A stretch of 64,000 bases of DNA from Chloracidobacterium sp. N (lineage in GTDB: Bacteria > Acidobacteriota > Blastocatellia > Chloracidobacteriales > Chloracidobacteriaceae), in assembly GCF_018304765.1 (NCBI RefSeq), contig NZ_CP072643.1, positions 992,001 through 1,056,000 of the forward strand, written 5' to 3'. This document shows, piece after piece, positions 9,821 through 18,846 of this stretch; positions within the stretch are counted from its first letter, which is position 1; each line of letters begins with the position of its first letter. The translations under genes and the position numbers were made by a program. Below the pieces are notes generated by a model. The model ran no database searches, was not told the origin of the DNA, and worked only from the letters and a program-made list of their open reading frames with translations.

Positions 9821-11320
9821 ATGAGTGCACCAGCTACCGCGACGTACGAAGTTGCGCCTGAAGTCAAATCCTTTGTCGAGAAAACGCATCACCTGCTGAT
9901 TGACGGTCAGTGGGTCGAGGCCAAACGCGGTCAAGTGTTCAAAGTCTATAACCCGGCGAACGGAGAAGTTCTCGCCCATGTGGCCGAAGGTAATGCCGAG
10001 GATATTGATCTGGCCGTCAAGGCAGCCCGGCGTGCCTTTGAGGAAGGCCCGTGGCGCAAAATGACACCCTCCGAGCGGGGACGGCTCATCTGGAAGCTGG
10101 CCGACCTGGTTGAGCAGCATCTGGAAGAGTTTGCCCAGCTCGAAACGCTTGACAATGGAAAGCCCCTGACGGTGTCGCGGGCAGCGGATGTGCCGCTGGC
10201 CGTGGATTTGTTCCGCTACATGGCCGGTTGGGCCACCAAGATCGAAGGCGAGACGATTCCGCTCTCTGTGCCGGGCGGGAACTATCTGGCCTACACGCTG
10301 CGGGAGCCGGTGGGGGTTGTCGGGCAGATCATTCCGTGGAACTTCCCGCTGCTGATGGCGGCCTGGAAACTTGGCCCGGCGCTGGCGGCGGGCTGTACGG
10401 TGGTGCTCAAGCCGGCCGAAGAAACGCCGCTTTCGGCGCTGCGGCTGGGTGAACTCATCCTGGAGGCTGGTTTCCCGCCGGGCGTGGTCAACATCGTGCC
10501 GGGCTACGGCGAAACGGCCGGGGCAGCCCTGGCCGCCCATCCCGACGTGGACAAGGTGGCTTTTACGGGTTCGACGGAAGTCGGCAAGCTCATCGTGCAG
10601 GCGGCAGCCGGCAACCTCAAGAAGGTCACGCTCGAACTTGGCGGCAAGTCACCCAACATCGTCTTCAAGGACGCCGATCTGTCGGTTGCCATTGAAGGTG
10701 CGGCCAATGCCATCTTCTTCAACCATGGTCAGTGCTGTGTGGCTGGTTCGCGGCTTTTCGTCGAAGAAGACATCTTTGATGATGTCGTGTCCGGCGTCGG
10801 TGAAATTGCCAGGCGGATTCGCGTCGGTGAGGGCTTCGATCCGGCAACCCAGATGGGGCCGCTTGTGTCCGAGACGCAGCTCCGGCGGGTGACGGGCTTC
10901 CTTGAATCCGGTGAAAAGGATGGTGCCAAAGCCATCGCCGGCGGGCAGCGGGTGGGTGACAAAGGCTACTTCGTCGCGCCTACCGTGCTCACCGATGTGC
11001 GGGACGATATGAAGGTCGTGCAGGAAGAAATCTTCGGTCCTGTGGTGACGGCGATGAAGTTTTCGGACATCCGGGAAGTCAGCGCCCGCGCCAACAACAC
11101 GGTCTATGGGCTTGGGGCCGGCATCTGGACGCGCGACATCAGCAAGGCCCACGCCCTGGCGGCCGAAATCAAGGCCGGCACGGTGTGGATCAACTGCTAC
11201 AACGTTTTTGATGCTGCGCTGCCCTTCGGCGGTTACAAGCAGTCGGGTTGGGGGCGTGAAATGGGCCACGCTGTGCTCAACGCCTACACCGAAACGAAAT
11301 CGGTCTGCATCAAGCTCTGA
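9821..11320 (+). CDS. NAD(P)+-dependent aldehyde dehydrogenase
   Basis: A 499-residue class-1/2-like aldehyde dehydrogenase that oxidises aldehydes to acids in the cytoplasm. Seen in the sequence: the PWNFPLLM and FTGSTEVGK coenzyme-binding motifs, the [10 protein letters not shown] segment with the general-base Glu, and the catalytic Cys in GQCCVAG (Cys305/306). [13 protein letters not shown] near the C-terminus is also typical. The start at 9821 follows CAAGGAG; the open frame reaches back to 9689 but has no family match there. The next gene on the strand is an SDR. The substrate is not predictable; betaine-aldehyde and long-chain aldehydes are both possible in this branch. Confidence 0.9.
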   Translation: MSAPATATYEVAPEVKSFVEKTHHLLIDGQWVEAKRGQVFKVYNPANGEVLAHVAEGNAEDIDLAVKAARRAFEEGPWRKMTPSERGRLIWKLADLVEQHLEEFAQLETLDNGKPLTVSRAADVPLAVDLFRYMAGWATKIEGETIPLSVPGGNYLAYTLREPVGVVGQIIPWNFPLLMAAWKLGPALAAGCTVVLKPAEETPLSALRLGELILEAGFPPGVVNIVPGYGETAGAALAAHPDVDKVAFTGSTEVGKLIVQAAAGNLKKVTLELGGKSPNIVFKDADLSVAIEGAANAIFFNHGQCCVAGSRLFVEEDIFDDVVSGVGEIARRIRVGEGFDPATQMGPLVSETQLRRVTGFLESGEKDGAKAIAGGQRVGDKGYFVAPTVLTDVRDDMKVVQEEIFGPVVTAMKFSDIREVSARANNTVYGLGAGIWTRDISKAHALAAEIKAGTVWINCYNVFDAALPFGGYKQSGWGREMGHAVLNAYTETKSVCIKL

Positions 11321-11368
11321 CCTTTGCCAGTCAGGTACTGCCAGTCATCTGCTGGCAGATAACACAGT

Positions 11369-11395
11369 GGGGCAGGTGGGCGCACCGCCTGCCCC
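11369..11395 (+). terminator. Possible terminator hairpin after the aldehyde dehydrogenase
   Basis: Inverted repeat GGGGCAGG / CCTGCCCC (11369-11376 and 11388-11395), with extra pairing possible inside the loop. There is no T-run after it, so it may be a weak terminator or an mRNA-stabilising hairpin. Confidence 0.35.
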
Positions 11396-11445
11396 AATCT
11401 CCAGAGATTGTTCCCTTCCTGTCCTGTTTGTGAAAGTCACAGGTT

Positions 11446-12309
11446 ATGTTTGAAACCACATTGCTTGCCGGGAAAAACATTCTCATCACCGGCGGCGGCA
11501 CGGGCCTGGGGCGCGTCATGGCGCTGCGTTTTGCCGAACTGGGGGCCCGGGTTGCCGTGCTGGGAAGACGGCCTGAACCGCTGGCCGAAGTCGTGCAACA
11601 GATCGAGGCGCAGGGCAGGGAAGCCATGGCCGTTGGCGCTGATGTCCGGGATGCCACCCGCGTCACTGCCGCCGTGGATGAGGTCATCGCGCGCTTTGGC
11701 ACGCTCGATGTGTTGGTCAACAATGCCGCCGGGAACTTTCTGGCGCTGACCGAGACCCTGTCGCCGAACGCCTTCAACGCCGTGGTGGGCATCGTGCTCA
11801 ACGGGACATTTCACTGTACGTCGGCCGTGGGCAAACACATGATTGCCCAGGGAAAGGGTGGGTGCATGCTCAACATCGTGGCCACCTACGCCTGGACCGG
11901 CGCGGCCTACGTCGTGCCTTCGGTGTGCGCCAAGGCCGGTGTCCTGGCCATGACGCGCTCGCTGGCGGTGGAGTGGGGGCGCTACCGGATTCGGCTCAAT
12001 GCCATTGCGCCGGGGCCGTTCCCAACCGAAGGGGCGTGGTCGCGCCTGATGCTGCCGGGGATGGAGGAAGAAGGCAAACGCCGCAACCCAACGGGTCGCT
12101 TCGGCGAGCCACCCGAACTGGCCAACCTCGCGGCCTATCTGGTCAGCGACGCCGCCAGCTACATCAACGGGGAGTGTGTGACCATGGACGGCGGCGAATG
12201 GCTGATGGGGCAGTCGTTCAATACCCTGACGATGCTGCCACGCGACCAGTTCCAGGCGCTGGCCGAGGCGCTTCGCCCCAGGAAATCTGATGCTTCTCCC
12301 GCCGGATGA
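11446..12309 (+). CDS. SDR oxidoreductase, 2,4-dienoyl-CoA reductase-like
   Basis: A 287-residue short-chain dehydrogenase. The Rossmann motif ITGGGTGLG is at about residues 13-21 and NNAAGNF is in the middle. The usual YxxxK is replaced by PSVCAKAGV, that is SxxxK. Ser replacing Tyr plus the NNAAGNF motif are the signature of 2,4-dienoyl-CoA reductases (DECR family), which reduce unsaturated acyl-CoA intermediates during beta-oxidation. The enoyl-CoA hydratase gene at 13799 and the nearby aldehyde dehydrogenase fit a fatty-acid context. It ends 40 bases before the convergent methyltransferase gene. Confidence 0.8.
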   Translation: MFETTLLAGKNILITGGGTGLGRVMALRFAELGARVAVLGRRPEPLAEVVQQIEAQGREAMAVGADVRDATRVTAAVDEVIARFGTLDVLVNNAAGNFLALTETLSPNAFNAVVGIVLNGTFHCTSAVGKHMIAQGKGGCMLNIVATYAWTGAAYVVPSVCAKAGVLAMTRSLAVEWGRYRIRLNAIAPGPFPTEGAWSRLMLPGMEEEGKRRNPTGRFGEPPELANLAAYLVSDAASYINGECVTMDGGEWLMGQSFNTLTMLPRDQFQALAEALRPRKSDASPAG

Positions 12310-12348
12310 CGACTGGCTGAATCCGTCGCCCTCTGGCCGAACCCTGCC

Positions 12349-13143
12349 TCAGCCGGGAGTACACTTGACGGCGATTCGTCCCGTGAAATCAATCCGGTTG
12401 AGCAGCAGGTGGAAGCCATGTTCTGCCAGGTACTCATCTACGGCTCTTCTGTTGCCCTGCCAGTACCCGTAGTCATCAACAATCAGGACGCCCCCCGTGG
12501 AGAGCCGGGGAAACAGGTGGGTCAGTTCGTGTCTGGTGGATTCGTACCAGTCGGTGTCGAGTCTCAGCAGCGAAATCCGGTCTGGCGCTGAACCGGGAAG
12601 TGTCTCTTCGACCTTGCCCTTGATGAATTTGACCCGGCTCATGTCATAGCCGGTGCTGGCCATGTTCTGGCGAACCTCTTCGAGTGGGGCATAGCACCAG
12701 GAAGAGCTGTCTTCACCTCTTTTCGTGGCCTCAAACTCGACCAAGGCGGGTTGACCGGTATAGTCCACGTCGGTGGCATCCGGTTTCGTCATGCCCTCAT
12801 ACGTGTCGAAGAGATAGAGGTTCGTCTTGTCCTGGCCGAGACGCCGGAGCGTATGTGCAACGGCCATCATGCTGCCCCCCCGCCAGACGCCACACTCGAC
12901 AATATCGCCGGGGATATTGGCCTGGACGATGTATCTGACCGCCTGAATCAGCGCAAAGATGCGCTCGATGCTGGTCATGGTGTAAGGCTGGACGGCCTGG
13001 ATGATGTCAATCGCTTCGGGGTCAAAATCCGGTGGGAAAACAGGTTTGACTTCGGCCGGACCGGCGGCCTTGGGAGGGGCGCTTCGGTAGCGCACGATGT
13101 CAAAACCTGTTCGTCGGATAAGCTGGCGGACGATGCGTTTCAT
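12349..13143 (-). CDS. TylF/MycF-type class I methyltransferase
   Basis: A 264-residue protein of the macrocin O-methyltransferase (TylF) family. Motif I is IVECGVWRGGS, followed by YLFDTYEGM. LLRLDTDWYEST contains the metal-binding Asp residues of this Mg-dependent SAM methyltransferase family, and LIVDDYGYW is near the end. Members methylate sugar hydroxyls or are found in polysaccharide clusters. ATG 13143 is preceded by AGGAG on the coding strand and starts a basic N-terminus (MKRIVRQLIRR); the frame is open further upstream without similarity. It lies directly downstream of the FHA-like gene on the same strand. Confidence 0.8.
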   Translation of the reverse strand: MKRIVRQLIRRTGFDIVRYRSAPPKAAGPAEVKPVFPPDFDPEAIDIIQAVQPYTMTSIERIFALIQAVRYIVQANIPGDIVECGVWRGGSMMAVAHTLRRLGQDKTNLYLFDTYEGMTKPDATDVDYTGQPALVEFEATKRGEDSSSWCYAPLEEVRQNMASTGYDMSRVKFIKGKVEETLPGSAPDRISLLRLDTDWYESTRHELTHLFPRLSTGGVLIVDDYGYWQGNRRAVDEYLAEHGFHLLLNRIDFTGRIAVKCTPG

Positions 13144-13187
13144 CCTGGATGTTTCTCCTGAAGTGGTAGGTCTGCCGGATGACATGA

Positions 13188-13682
13188 CTATGGGTGAACA
13201 GCCCGGCTGGCTGCGTCTGCCGGTTGAAACCGGTCGGCAGCCGGGTCGGCAAAGAGCCATCTGACGGCTGAAGCCCAGTCCTGCCCGTCCCGGTTCTGCC
13301 CGTCCCAGTCCTGCCCGTCAACGTCAGTGCCATCGGTACGCAGTACCAGAAAGACCGTCCGCGTGCCATGCAGACGGACGGCGGTATGGGCACCCAGGGG
13401 AAAAATGGACTCGGTCAGCGTTGCCTGCCGGCATTGACCGTCAAGCCAGACGACAGCCGGGTGGACGTACAACAGCGGTTCGCGGGCCGGATGCCAGTTG
13501 ATCTGAAAGGCAAGCTGGGGAAAGTCCGGTTCGGTCACGAGGATGTCGCATTCCGAGGTTGTGCCGACCGAAAGCCAAAGTCGGCTGTCCTCGAAGATGA
13601 CGGTGGTACGCGACAGGAACTGCCCGGCAACGAACAAGAGGACGGTCAGCCGGCGTGGCTGGCAGGGCAAGGTTGGTGACAT
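13188..13682 (-). CDS. Small protein with a degenerate FHA-like domain
   Basis: A 164-residue protein if started at ATG 13682; an upstream in-frame start at 13772 is possible and no good ribosome site favours either. The segment LWLSVGTTSECDIL looks like the strand-turn-strand of an FHA domain (usually xxIGRxxxxDI), but the canonical GR and the Ser/His phosphopeptide contacts are not convincing. Near the C-terminus three 15-base repeats encode DGQDW, DGQNR, DGQDW. The gene is co-directional with the methyltransferase 44 bases downstream. Function unknown; the FHA call is tentative. Confidence 0.45.
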   Translation of the reverse strand: MSPTLPCQPRRLTVLLFVAGQFLSRTTVIFEDSRLWLSVGTTSECDILVTEPDFPQLAFQINWHPAREPLLYVHPAVVWLDGQCRQATLTESIFPLGAHTAVRLHGTRTVFLVLRTDGTDVDGQDWDGQNRDGQDWASAVRWLFADPAADRFQPADAASRAVHP

Positions 13683-13798
13683 TTTTCTGAAGACCCACTT
13701 TGCTGCAAGGCGCAAAGGCTGTGCCTTTGGTTGTGTTTTTATAGTCGGTTGGGCTATGTAGGCCAAACGCAACTTTCATAACCAAGGGAGACTCAGGC

Positions 13799-14590
13799 AT
13801 GGCCTACGAAACCATCCTCGTGGAGACGCAGAACGCCATTGCGCGGGTGACGCTCAACCGTCCGGACACACTCAACGCCATGAACCAGACCATGATCGGT
13901 GAGCTGACCGAGGTGTTTACCGGGCTTGCCGGGCAAACGGATGTCCGGGCTGTGGTGGTGACAGGCGCTGGCCGGGCCTTTTCATCGGGTGGTGACATCC
14001 GTGGCATGCTGGCGGCGGCCCCGGAAACGGCTGCCGAAGCCGTCACGGCCATGATCGAGCGCGTCAACGGCATGGTGCTGGCGCTGTACAACCTGCCGCA
14101 GCCGGTGATTGCCGCCATCAACGGCCCGGCGCATGGGTTGGGCATGAGCCTGACGCTGGCCGCCGACTACCGGATCGCCGCCATGAGCGCCAGCTTTTCC
14201 CAGGCGTTCATCAGGATTGGCCTTGTTCCCGACGGTGGGGGGACGTTTCTCCTGCCGCGCGTTGTCGGTTGGGCCTGCGCCACGGATTTGATGTTGACCG
14301 GACGGACGGTTCCGGCCGGAGAGGCCAAAACCATCGGTTTGGTACATCAGACGGTCGCTGATGCCGAGTTTGCCAACACGGTTCAGTTATGCGCCCAACA
14401 GTTTGCTGCTGCTCCGACCCAGGCCATCGCCCGGACAAAAGCCCTCCTGCGTAGCAGCAAGAATGCTGACTTCGCCACGCAGTTGAACCATGAACGCGAC
14501 CACCAGGCGGCCTGCGCGACAACGCACGATTTCCGGGAAGGCGTCACCGCATTTATCGAAAAACGACCGCCGGTGTTTACCGGGCGCTGA
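13799..14590 (+). CDS. Enoyl-CoA hydratase/isomerase family protein
   Basis: A 263-residue crotonase-fold protein. RVTLNRPDTLNAM is the N-terminal motif, SSGGDIRGM the first oxyanion-hole segment, and INGPAHGLGMSL the second. The second catalytic position reads LVPDGGGTF with Asp where hydratases have Glu, and the first Glu is replaced by Ala/His. This points to the PaaG/isomerase-like branch rather than a classical hydratase. AAGGGAGA precedes the ATG. A TATAGT -10-like hexamer lies at 13740-13745. The adjacent dienoyl-CoA-reductase-like gene suggests a fatty-acid or aromatic-acid catabolic role. Confidence 0.85.
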   Translation: MAYETILVETQNAIARVTLNRPDTLNAMNQTMIGELTEVFTGLAGQTDVRAVVVTGAGRAFSSGGDIRGMLAAAPETAAEAVTAMIERVNGMVLALYNLPQPVIAAINGPAHGLGMSLTLAADYRIAAMSASFSQAFIRIGLVPDGGGTFLLPRVVGWACATDLMLTGRTVPAGEAKTIGLVHQTVADAEFANTVQLCAQQFAAAPTQAIARTKALLRSSKNADFATQLNHERDHQAACATTHDFREGVTAFIEKRPPVFTGR

Positions 14591-14604
14591 AGCCTGGAAC
14601 GCAT

Positions 14605-15219
14605 GTGAACATGGCTGCTACGCCGCTGCGAAACAGCAATCCGACCGTGACGCTCCATGAGCGGGCTGAAGCGAACCTGCGCTTCATCCGTGACACCATG
14701 GAGCGGGCTACGCTGTTTACGGCTGTGCCCGGCTGGGGCATGGTGGCCGTCGGGCTGACGGCCCACGTCGCCGTCGTTCTGGCGGCCGTACAGCCGACGC
14801 TCTGGCGCTGGCTGCTGGTGTGGATTGGGGAAGCCATTCTGGCGCTGACCATTGGCGCAACGACGATGTGGCGTAAGGCGCGTCGGCAGGATCACTCGCT
14901 GGCTTCGGCGGCAGCGCGCCGCTTTTTCTTTGCTTTTGTCCCGCCACTGGTGGTGGGCGGCCTGCTCTCAGTGGTGCTGGTCAGGCACGGCGCGTATGAC
15001 TTGCTGCCTGGCACGTGGCTGCTGCTCTATGGCACCGGCGTCACGGCAGCCGGGGCTTTTTCCGTCCGCGTCGTGCCGTTGCTGGGCCTGGCGTTTTTGC
15101 TTCTGGGAAGCGTCACGCTGTTTCTCCCCTTGCCCATGACACACTGGGCGATGGCCTTTGGGTTTGGTGCACTCCACGTCGGCTTCGGACTTGTTATTGC
15201 GCGAAAGTATGGCGGCTAA
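14605..15219 (+). CDS. Small polytopic membrane protein paired with a wHTH regulator
   Basis: About 204 residues with five or six predicted membrane helices after a soluble N-terminal segment (ERAEANLRFIRDTMERAT). No family of known function is recognised. Start is either GTG 14605 or ATG 14611; no ribosome site separates them. Its 3' end overlaps the start of the winged-helix gene by 11 bases, so the two are probably translationally coupled and the membrane protein may modulate, or be controlled by, that regulator. It follows the enoyl-CoA hydratase gene by only 14 bases and may belong to the same transcript. Confidence 0.6.
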   Translation: MNMAATPLRNSNPTVTLHERAEANLRFIRDTMERATLFTAVPGWGMVAVGLTAHVAVVLAAVQPTLWRWLLVWIGEAILALTIGATTMWRKARRQDHSLASAAARRFFFAFVPPLVVGGLLSVVLVRHGAYDLLPGTWLLLYGTGVTAAGAFSVRVVPLLGLAFLLLGSVTLFLPLPMTHWAMAFGFGALHVGFGLVIARKYGG

Positions 15220-15595
15220 ACGGAAAGCCAACAAACCAGAACCTCTGCCCGCCCCGCCAAAAGCCGTCGTCTCGGCGGCCAAGGTGGTTTGCGAGGGCGT
15301 GGACAAGCTCATTCACGAACCCCTGCGGCTGGGTATCCTGTGCGCGCTGGCCGGAGTCGAATACCTGTCCTTTACGGAGCTGCGGCGACTGCTCTCCACG
15401 ACGGACGGCAATCTGAGCGTCCACCTGCGGCGTCTGGAGGAGGCCGGCTATCTGCACTGTGAAAAGGGCTTTCGGGGACGGATGCCCCACACGAGGTATC
15501 GGCTGACGGCCACCGGCCGCACGGCCCTGGAAGACTACGTCAGCCACATGGAAGCCATTCTGCGGCATGCCCACCGGGTTGTTCGGCCCAGATAA
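15209..15595 (+). CDS. Winged-helix transcriptional regulator
   Basis: A 128-residue DNA-binding protein. After a Pro/Lys-rich tail of about 30 residues comes a wHTH: LRLGILCALAGVEYLSF, then FTELRRLLSTTDGNLSVHLRRLEEAGYL (helices 2-3), and a wing TRYRLTATGRTAL. This is the winged-helix fold of small MarR/PadR-like regulators with LTxxGR wings. ATG 15209 was chosen because it overlaps the preceding membrane-protein gene (stop at 15217-15219) and the frame upstream has no similarity. It probably regulates the membrane-protein operon. Confidence 0.8.
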   Translation: MAAKRKANKPEPLPAPPKAVVSAAKVVCEGVDKLIHEPLRLGILCALAGVEYLSFTELRRLLSTTDGNLSVHLRRLEEAGYLHCEKGFRGRMPHTRYRLTATGRTALEDYVSHMEAILRHAHRVVRPR

Positions 15596-15606
15596 ACGGT
15601 CTCCGC

Positions 15607-16584
15607 TTACCGCTCCAGGCAGCAGGCGCGCAGCCGTGGCGCGGTTTCTTCAGGGATGGTGTCGTTGATGAAGGCCCCGGTGCCGCTTTCACTCCCGGCC
15701 AGATACTTGAGTTTGGCCGCCGTCCGGTGTGGCGGCAGAAACTCGATGTAGAAGCGGACGTAAGGGTAATCCTGCCCGTCGGTCGGCCGCTGGTGGAGTG
15801 CCATGATGTACGGCAGGGAAAACCCAAAGAGCCGGTCATAGCCAACGAGCAGGGTCTTGAGGAGTTCGGCCAGTTGGTGGCGCTCGTGCGCATCGAAATC
15901 CACAATGGCTGCAACGGGCCGTTTGGGCACGAGCAGCGTTTCATACGGGTAACGCGCAAAAAAGGGAACGAGCACCACGAAAGCCTCATTTTCGCAGACG
16001 ATGCGCCGTCCATCAGCCTGTTCGGCCGCCAGGATGTCGCCCAGCAGGTCGCGTCCGGTGCGCGCCCAGTGCTGCCGGGACTGCGCCAGTTGGCGGGCAA
16101 CGCGCGGCGGGATGAACGGATAGGCGTAAATCTGCCCGTGCGGATGGTGGAGCGTGACGCCGATGGCTTCGCCCTTGTTTTCAAAGATATAGACGTAAGC
16201 CACCTCTTCCCGCGCGCCAAGTTCGGCAAAGCGGTCACACCAGACGAGAATGAGCCGCCGGATGCGCTCGACGCTTTCTTCGGCCAGCGTCGTCGTGTGG
16301 CGGTCGGTATAGACCACAACCTCGCAGATGCCCTGCGCCGGCCGTACCGGATAGAGCGCACTGCCTTCAATGGCCGGCGGTGGTGGCACAGCCTGCAAGC
16401 TCGGAAAGCGGTTCTCAAAAACCACGATGTCGAAGGCCGGAGCCGGAATTTCGGTTTCAAAAGCGCCCGGTTGGGTCGGGCACAGCGGACAGTAGTTTGC
16501 CGGCGGCAGAAACGTGCGCTCCTGCCGGTGCGTGGCGGTAATGGTCCACTCACCCAGCAGAGGGTTCCAGCGAAGCTCCGACAT
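15607..16584 (-). CDS. galT: Galactose-1-phosphate uridylyltransferase
   Basis: A 325-residue GalT (Leloir pathway; UDP-glucose + Gal-1-P to Glc-1-P + UDP-Gal). Seen: the N-terminal RWNPLLGEWTI, zinc cysteines in CPLCP, FENRFPSL, and the nucleotidyl-His motif HPHGQIYAYP with the HxH/Q pattern of the HIT superfamily. The C-terminal zinc/His region EFLPPHR is also present. Length is normal. Its start overlaps the preceding 60-codon gene by 35 bases, and the operon begins with a sodium:solute symporter. galK and galE are not in the window. Confidence 0.95.
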   Translation of the reverse strand: MSELRWNPLLGEWTITATHRQERTFLPPANYCPLCPTQPGAFETEIPAPAFDIVVFENRFPSLQAVPPPPAIEGSALYPVRPAQGICEVVVYTDRHTTTLAEESVERIRRLILVWCDRFAELGAREEVAYVYIFENKGEAIGVTLHHPHGQIYAYPFIPPRVARQLAQSRQHWARTGRDLLGDILAAEQADGRRIVCENEAFVVLVPFFARYPYETLLVPKRPVAAIVDFDAHERHQLAELLKTLLVGYDRLFGFSLPYIMALHQRPTDGQDYPYVRFYIEFLPPHRTAAKLKYLAGSESGTGAFINDTIPEETAPRLRACCLER

Positions 16585-16732
16585 TGGGTGTCATTTCGTC
16601 TGGCCGCCGCGCGGCATCCGCCGTTTCGGTCGGCTGCGCAAAGGTATAGAAGATGAGCCGCCGGCCATCAGGCTTGATGATGACCTGCCGCGTCATGGTG
16701 GGTTCCGGTGGTATGGTGGAAGTCTCGGTCAT
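16550..16732 (-). CDS. Small hypothetical protein in the galT operon
   Basis: A 60-residue polypeptide (MTETSTIPPEP ... RRLIFYTF). The ATG at 16732 overlaps the stop of the upstream membrane gene as ATGA, and the end runs 35 bases into galT. The middle (RQVIIKPDGRRLIFYTF) could form a beta hairpin. No family is recognised. The tight overlap on both sides is the main argument that it is translated. Confidence 0.45.
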   Translation of the reverse strand: MTETSTIPPEPTMTRQVIIKPDGRRLIFYTFAQPTETADAARRPDEMTPNVGASLEPSAG

Positions 16733-16941
16733 CGTCGTTTGAACAGCGCCGGCGCAAGCATCGCGCCGCCAAAGATGGTCATCACCAGCCCCCACCAGAG
16801 GTTGATGTTGATGCCCAGCGATTTGTCGTAGAAGCCGGGGACGCCATTGGTCATCCAGCCGTAAAGGACGAGCGTCAGACCCATCAACGCGAACATGATT
16901 CCGATGGGCAGGCGCACGTCGAGTCCGATGCCACCGCTCAT
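16729..16941 (-). CDS. Small two-helix membrane protein
   Basis: A 70-residue protein with two hydrophobic helices (LPIGIMFALMGLTLVLYGW and LWWGLVMTIFGGAMLAPALF) and a basic tail. It resembles small conserved inner-membrane proteins found next to sodium:solute symporters. It lies 28 bases downstream of the symporter gene and overlaps the next gene as ATGA. It may be a symporter accessory subunit; this is inferred from position only. Confidence 0.6.
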   Translation of the reverse strand: MSGGIGLDVRLPIGIMFALMGLTLVLYGWMTNGVPGFYDKSLGININLWWGLVMTIFGGAMLAPALFKRR

Positions 16942-16969
16942 ACAAAAGGCCCCTTCCAGAAAAGGATGG

Positions 16970-18739
16970 TCAGAAGAAAATCAGGTTGAGCAAAAGCGTA
17001 CCGATGAGGACGACGACGGCCAACGTTCCGGGACGCTGCCAGAAGGCTGCCTCTTCCGTCGGCTTGGGCGTCAGGGCATAGACGAGTCCGGTAAGTTCTT
17101 CATCGGGACGCGGTTTCGTAGCCAGGCTCACAGCAATGGTGACGGTGAAGCACACCGTCCACGCGATGATGGCCGTCCAGAAGGTCTGGGCCAGTTCGCT
17201 GCGGTAGGGCGACAGAAGGACGCCGAAAAAGCCCCCCTTGACGCCGACGGTAGCTCCTTCAGGCAGGGAAATCCCGTGATGAAACGCGGCTGCCAGCGTG
17301 CCCGCCACCAGACCCCAGAACGCGCCGTGTCCCGTGGCGCGTTTCCAGAACATCCCCAGCAGGAACGTCGCAAACAGCGGCGCATTGACAAAGGCAAACA
17401 CAAGCTGGAGCACATCCATGATGTTGTTGAAGGCCGCAGCCACGTAGGCCGTCGCTACCGAGAGTGCAATTCCGCCGACGGTGGCGGCGCGGCCCATCCA
17501 GAGGTAGTGCGCATCGCTGGCGTCGCGTTTGAAATAGCTCTGATAGATGTCATACGTCCACACCGTGTTGAACGCCGTGACATTGCCCGCCATGCCGGAC
17601 ATAAACGACGCCAGCAGCGCCGTCAGCCCCAGGCCGAGCAGTCCGGCCGGCAGGTAGTGCGCCAGCATGGCCGGTGTGGCCAGGTCGTAGTCAATAACCG
17701 GGCGCGCGTTGGTGTCGCGGAGCACTTCGCCAGCATCAGTTGTCTTGGCCGGGATGATGCCGACGCGGGCGACGGTCGCCGCTGGCGTCGCTTCCCGGCG
17801 CGGCTCGACAGTCAGGGCAATCATCCCCGGCAGGATAACCAGAAAGGGAAACAGCATCTTGGGAATGGCGGCAATGAGCGGCGTGCGGCGGGCCGCCGTC
17901 ATGGAGTCGGCCGCCATGGCGCGCTGCACAACGAGAAAATCCGTGCACCAGTAGCCAAACGACAGCACAAAGCCAAGCCCCATCGCCAGCCCGAACCACT
18001 CGACGCCAACCGGATTGCGCGTGGCGTCTCCCATAAACGCCCAGGACTGCGTGTAGGCTGTCGGTGCATAGCCCTGCGTCACGGAGTGCGTCATAAGGCG
18101 CGCCTGAAGCCCCTCCCAGCCGCCAACGTCTTTCAGCCCGAGCAGCACCAGCGGCAGAAAACCAAAGACGATGAGGAAAAACTGCAGGACTTCGTTGTAG
18201 ATGGCGCTCGTCAACCCACCCAGGAAGATGTAGGCCAGCACGATGCCAGCGGCGACGAGCATGCTGGCATCTTCATCCCAGCCGAGCAGCAGCCGGAACA
18301 GCTTGCCCATGGCATACAGTGACACGCCGGAAGAAAACACCGTCATCACGGCAAAGGAAATGGCGTTCAGGGCGCGGGTTTTTTCATCGAAGCGCAGCTT
18401 GAGGTATTCCGGCACGGAGCGGGCCCGCGAGCCGTAGTAAAACGGCATCATGAAAACACCCACAAAGACCATCGCCGGAATGGCCCCGATCCAGTAGAAG
18501 TGGCTTGTGGCAATGCCGTACTTCGCGCCGGAAGCGCCCATGCCGATGACTTCCTGCGCGCCTAGGTTGGCGGAAATGAATGCCAGTCCGGCAACCCAGG
18601 CCGGAATGGCGCGGCCCGACAGAAAGTAGTCGGTACTCGAACGCATGAAACGCTTGAGCGCCACGCCGATGCCAATGACGAAGGCGAAGTAAATCGCCAT
18701 CAGGACGTAGTCAATCCAGGCCAGTCGAACGTCGGTCAT
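16970..18739 (-). CDS. Sodium:solute symporter (SSS family, sugar-type)
   Basis: A 589-residue secondary transporter with about 14 membrane helices and the SSS fold of SGLT-like carriers. Typical segments: DYFLSGRAIPAWVAGLAF, GAQEVIGMGASGAKYG, RSVPEYLKLRF, IFLGGLTSAIYNEVLQF and YWCTDFLVVQRAMAA. With galT in the same operon the likely substrate is galactose or a galactoside taken up with Na+; this is inferred from context. The ATG (18739-18737) lies just inside the 110-bp direct repeat that also occurs at 21205. Confidence 0.9.
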   Translation of the reverse strand: MTDVRLAWIDYVLMAIYFAFVIGIGVALKRFMRSSTDYFLSGRAIPAWVAGLAFISANLGAQEVIGMGASGAKYGIATSHFYWIGAIPAMVFVGVFMMPFYYGSRARSVPEYLKLRFDEKTRALNAISFAVMTVFSSGVSLYAMGKLFRLLLGWDEDASMLVAAGIVLAYIFLGGLTSAIYNEVLQFFLIVFGFLPLVLLGLKDVGGWEGLQARLMTHSVTQGYAPTAYTQSWAFMGDATRNPVGVEWFGLAMGLGFVLSFGYWCTDFLVVQRAMAADSMTAARRTPLIAAIPKMLFPFLVILPGMIALTVEPRREATPAATVARVGIIPAKTTDAGEVLRDTNARPVIDYDLATPAMLAHYLPAGLLGLGLTALLASFMSGMAGNVTAFNTVWTYDIYQSYFKRDASDAHYLWMGRAATVGGIALSVATAYVAAAFNNIMDVLQLVFAFVNAPLFATFLLGMFWKRATGHGAFWGLVAGTLAAAFHHGISLPEGATVGVKGGFFGVLLSPYRSELAQTFWTAIIAWTVCFTVTIAVSLATKPRPDEELTGLVYALTPKPTEEAAFWQRPGTLAVVVLIGTLLLNLIFF

Positions 18740-18846
18740 GTCTTGTCAAACCGGCGCGTCATGCCGAAGAAATGCACGCCGGCTGTGGTGAAGGGATTTG
18801 TCACTGTCGGTCAGGACACGTTAGCGAATTCGAATCCCCGTGGCCA
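18737..18846. repeat. 110-bp direct repeat, copy 1
   Basis: This segment matches 21205-21314 in the same orientation by eye at roughly 80% (CATGTC-TGTCAAACCGGCG, then GCACGCCGGCTGTGG, then ACACGTTAGCG). It contains a CCGGCG ... CGCCGG inverted repeat. In this copy it forms the leader of the symporter gene. The two copies enclose the toxin-antitoxin/IS island. Confidence 0.75.
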
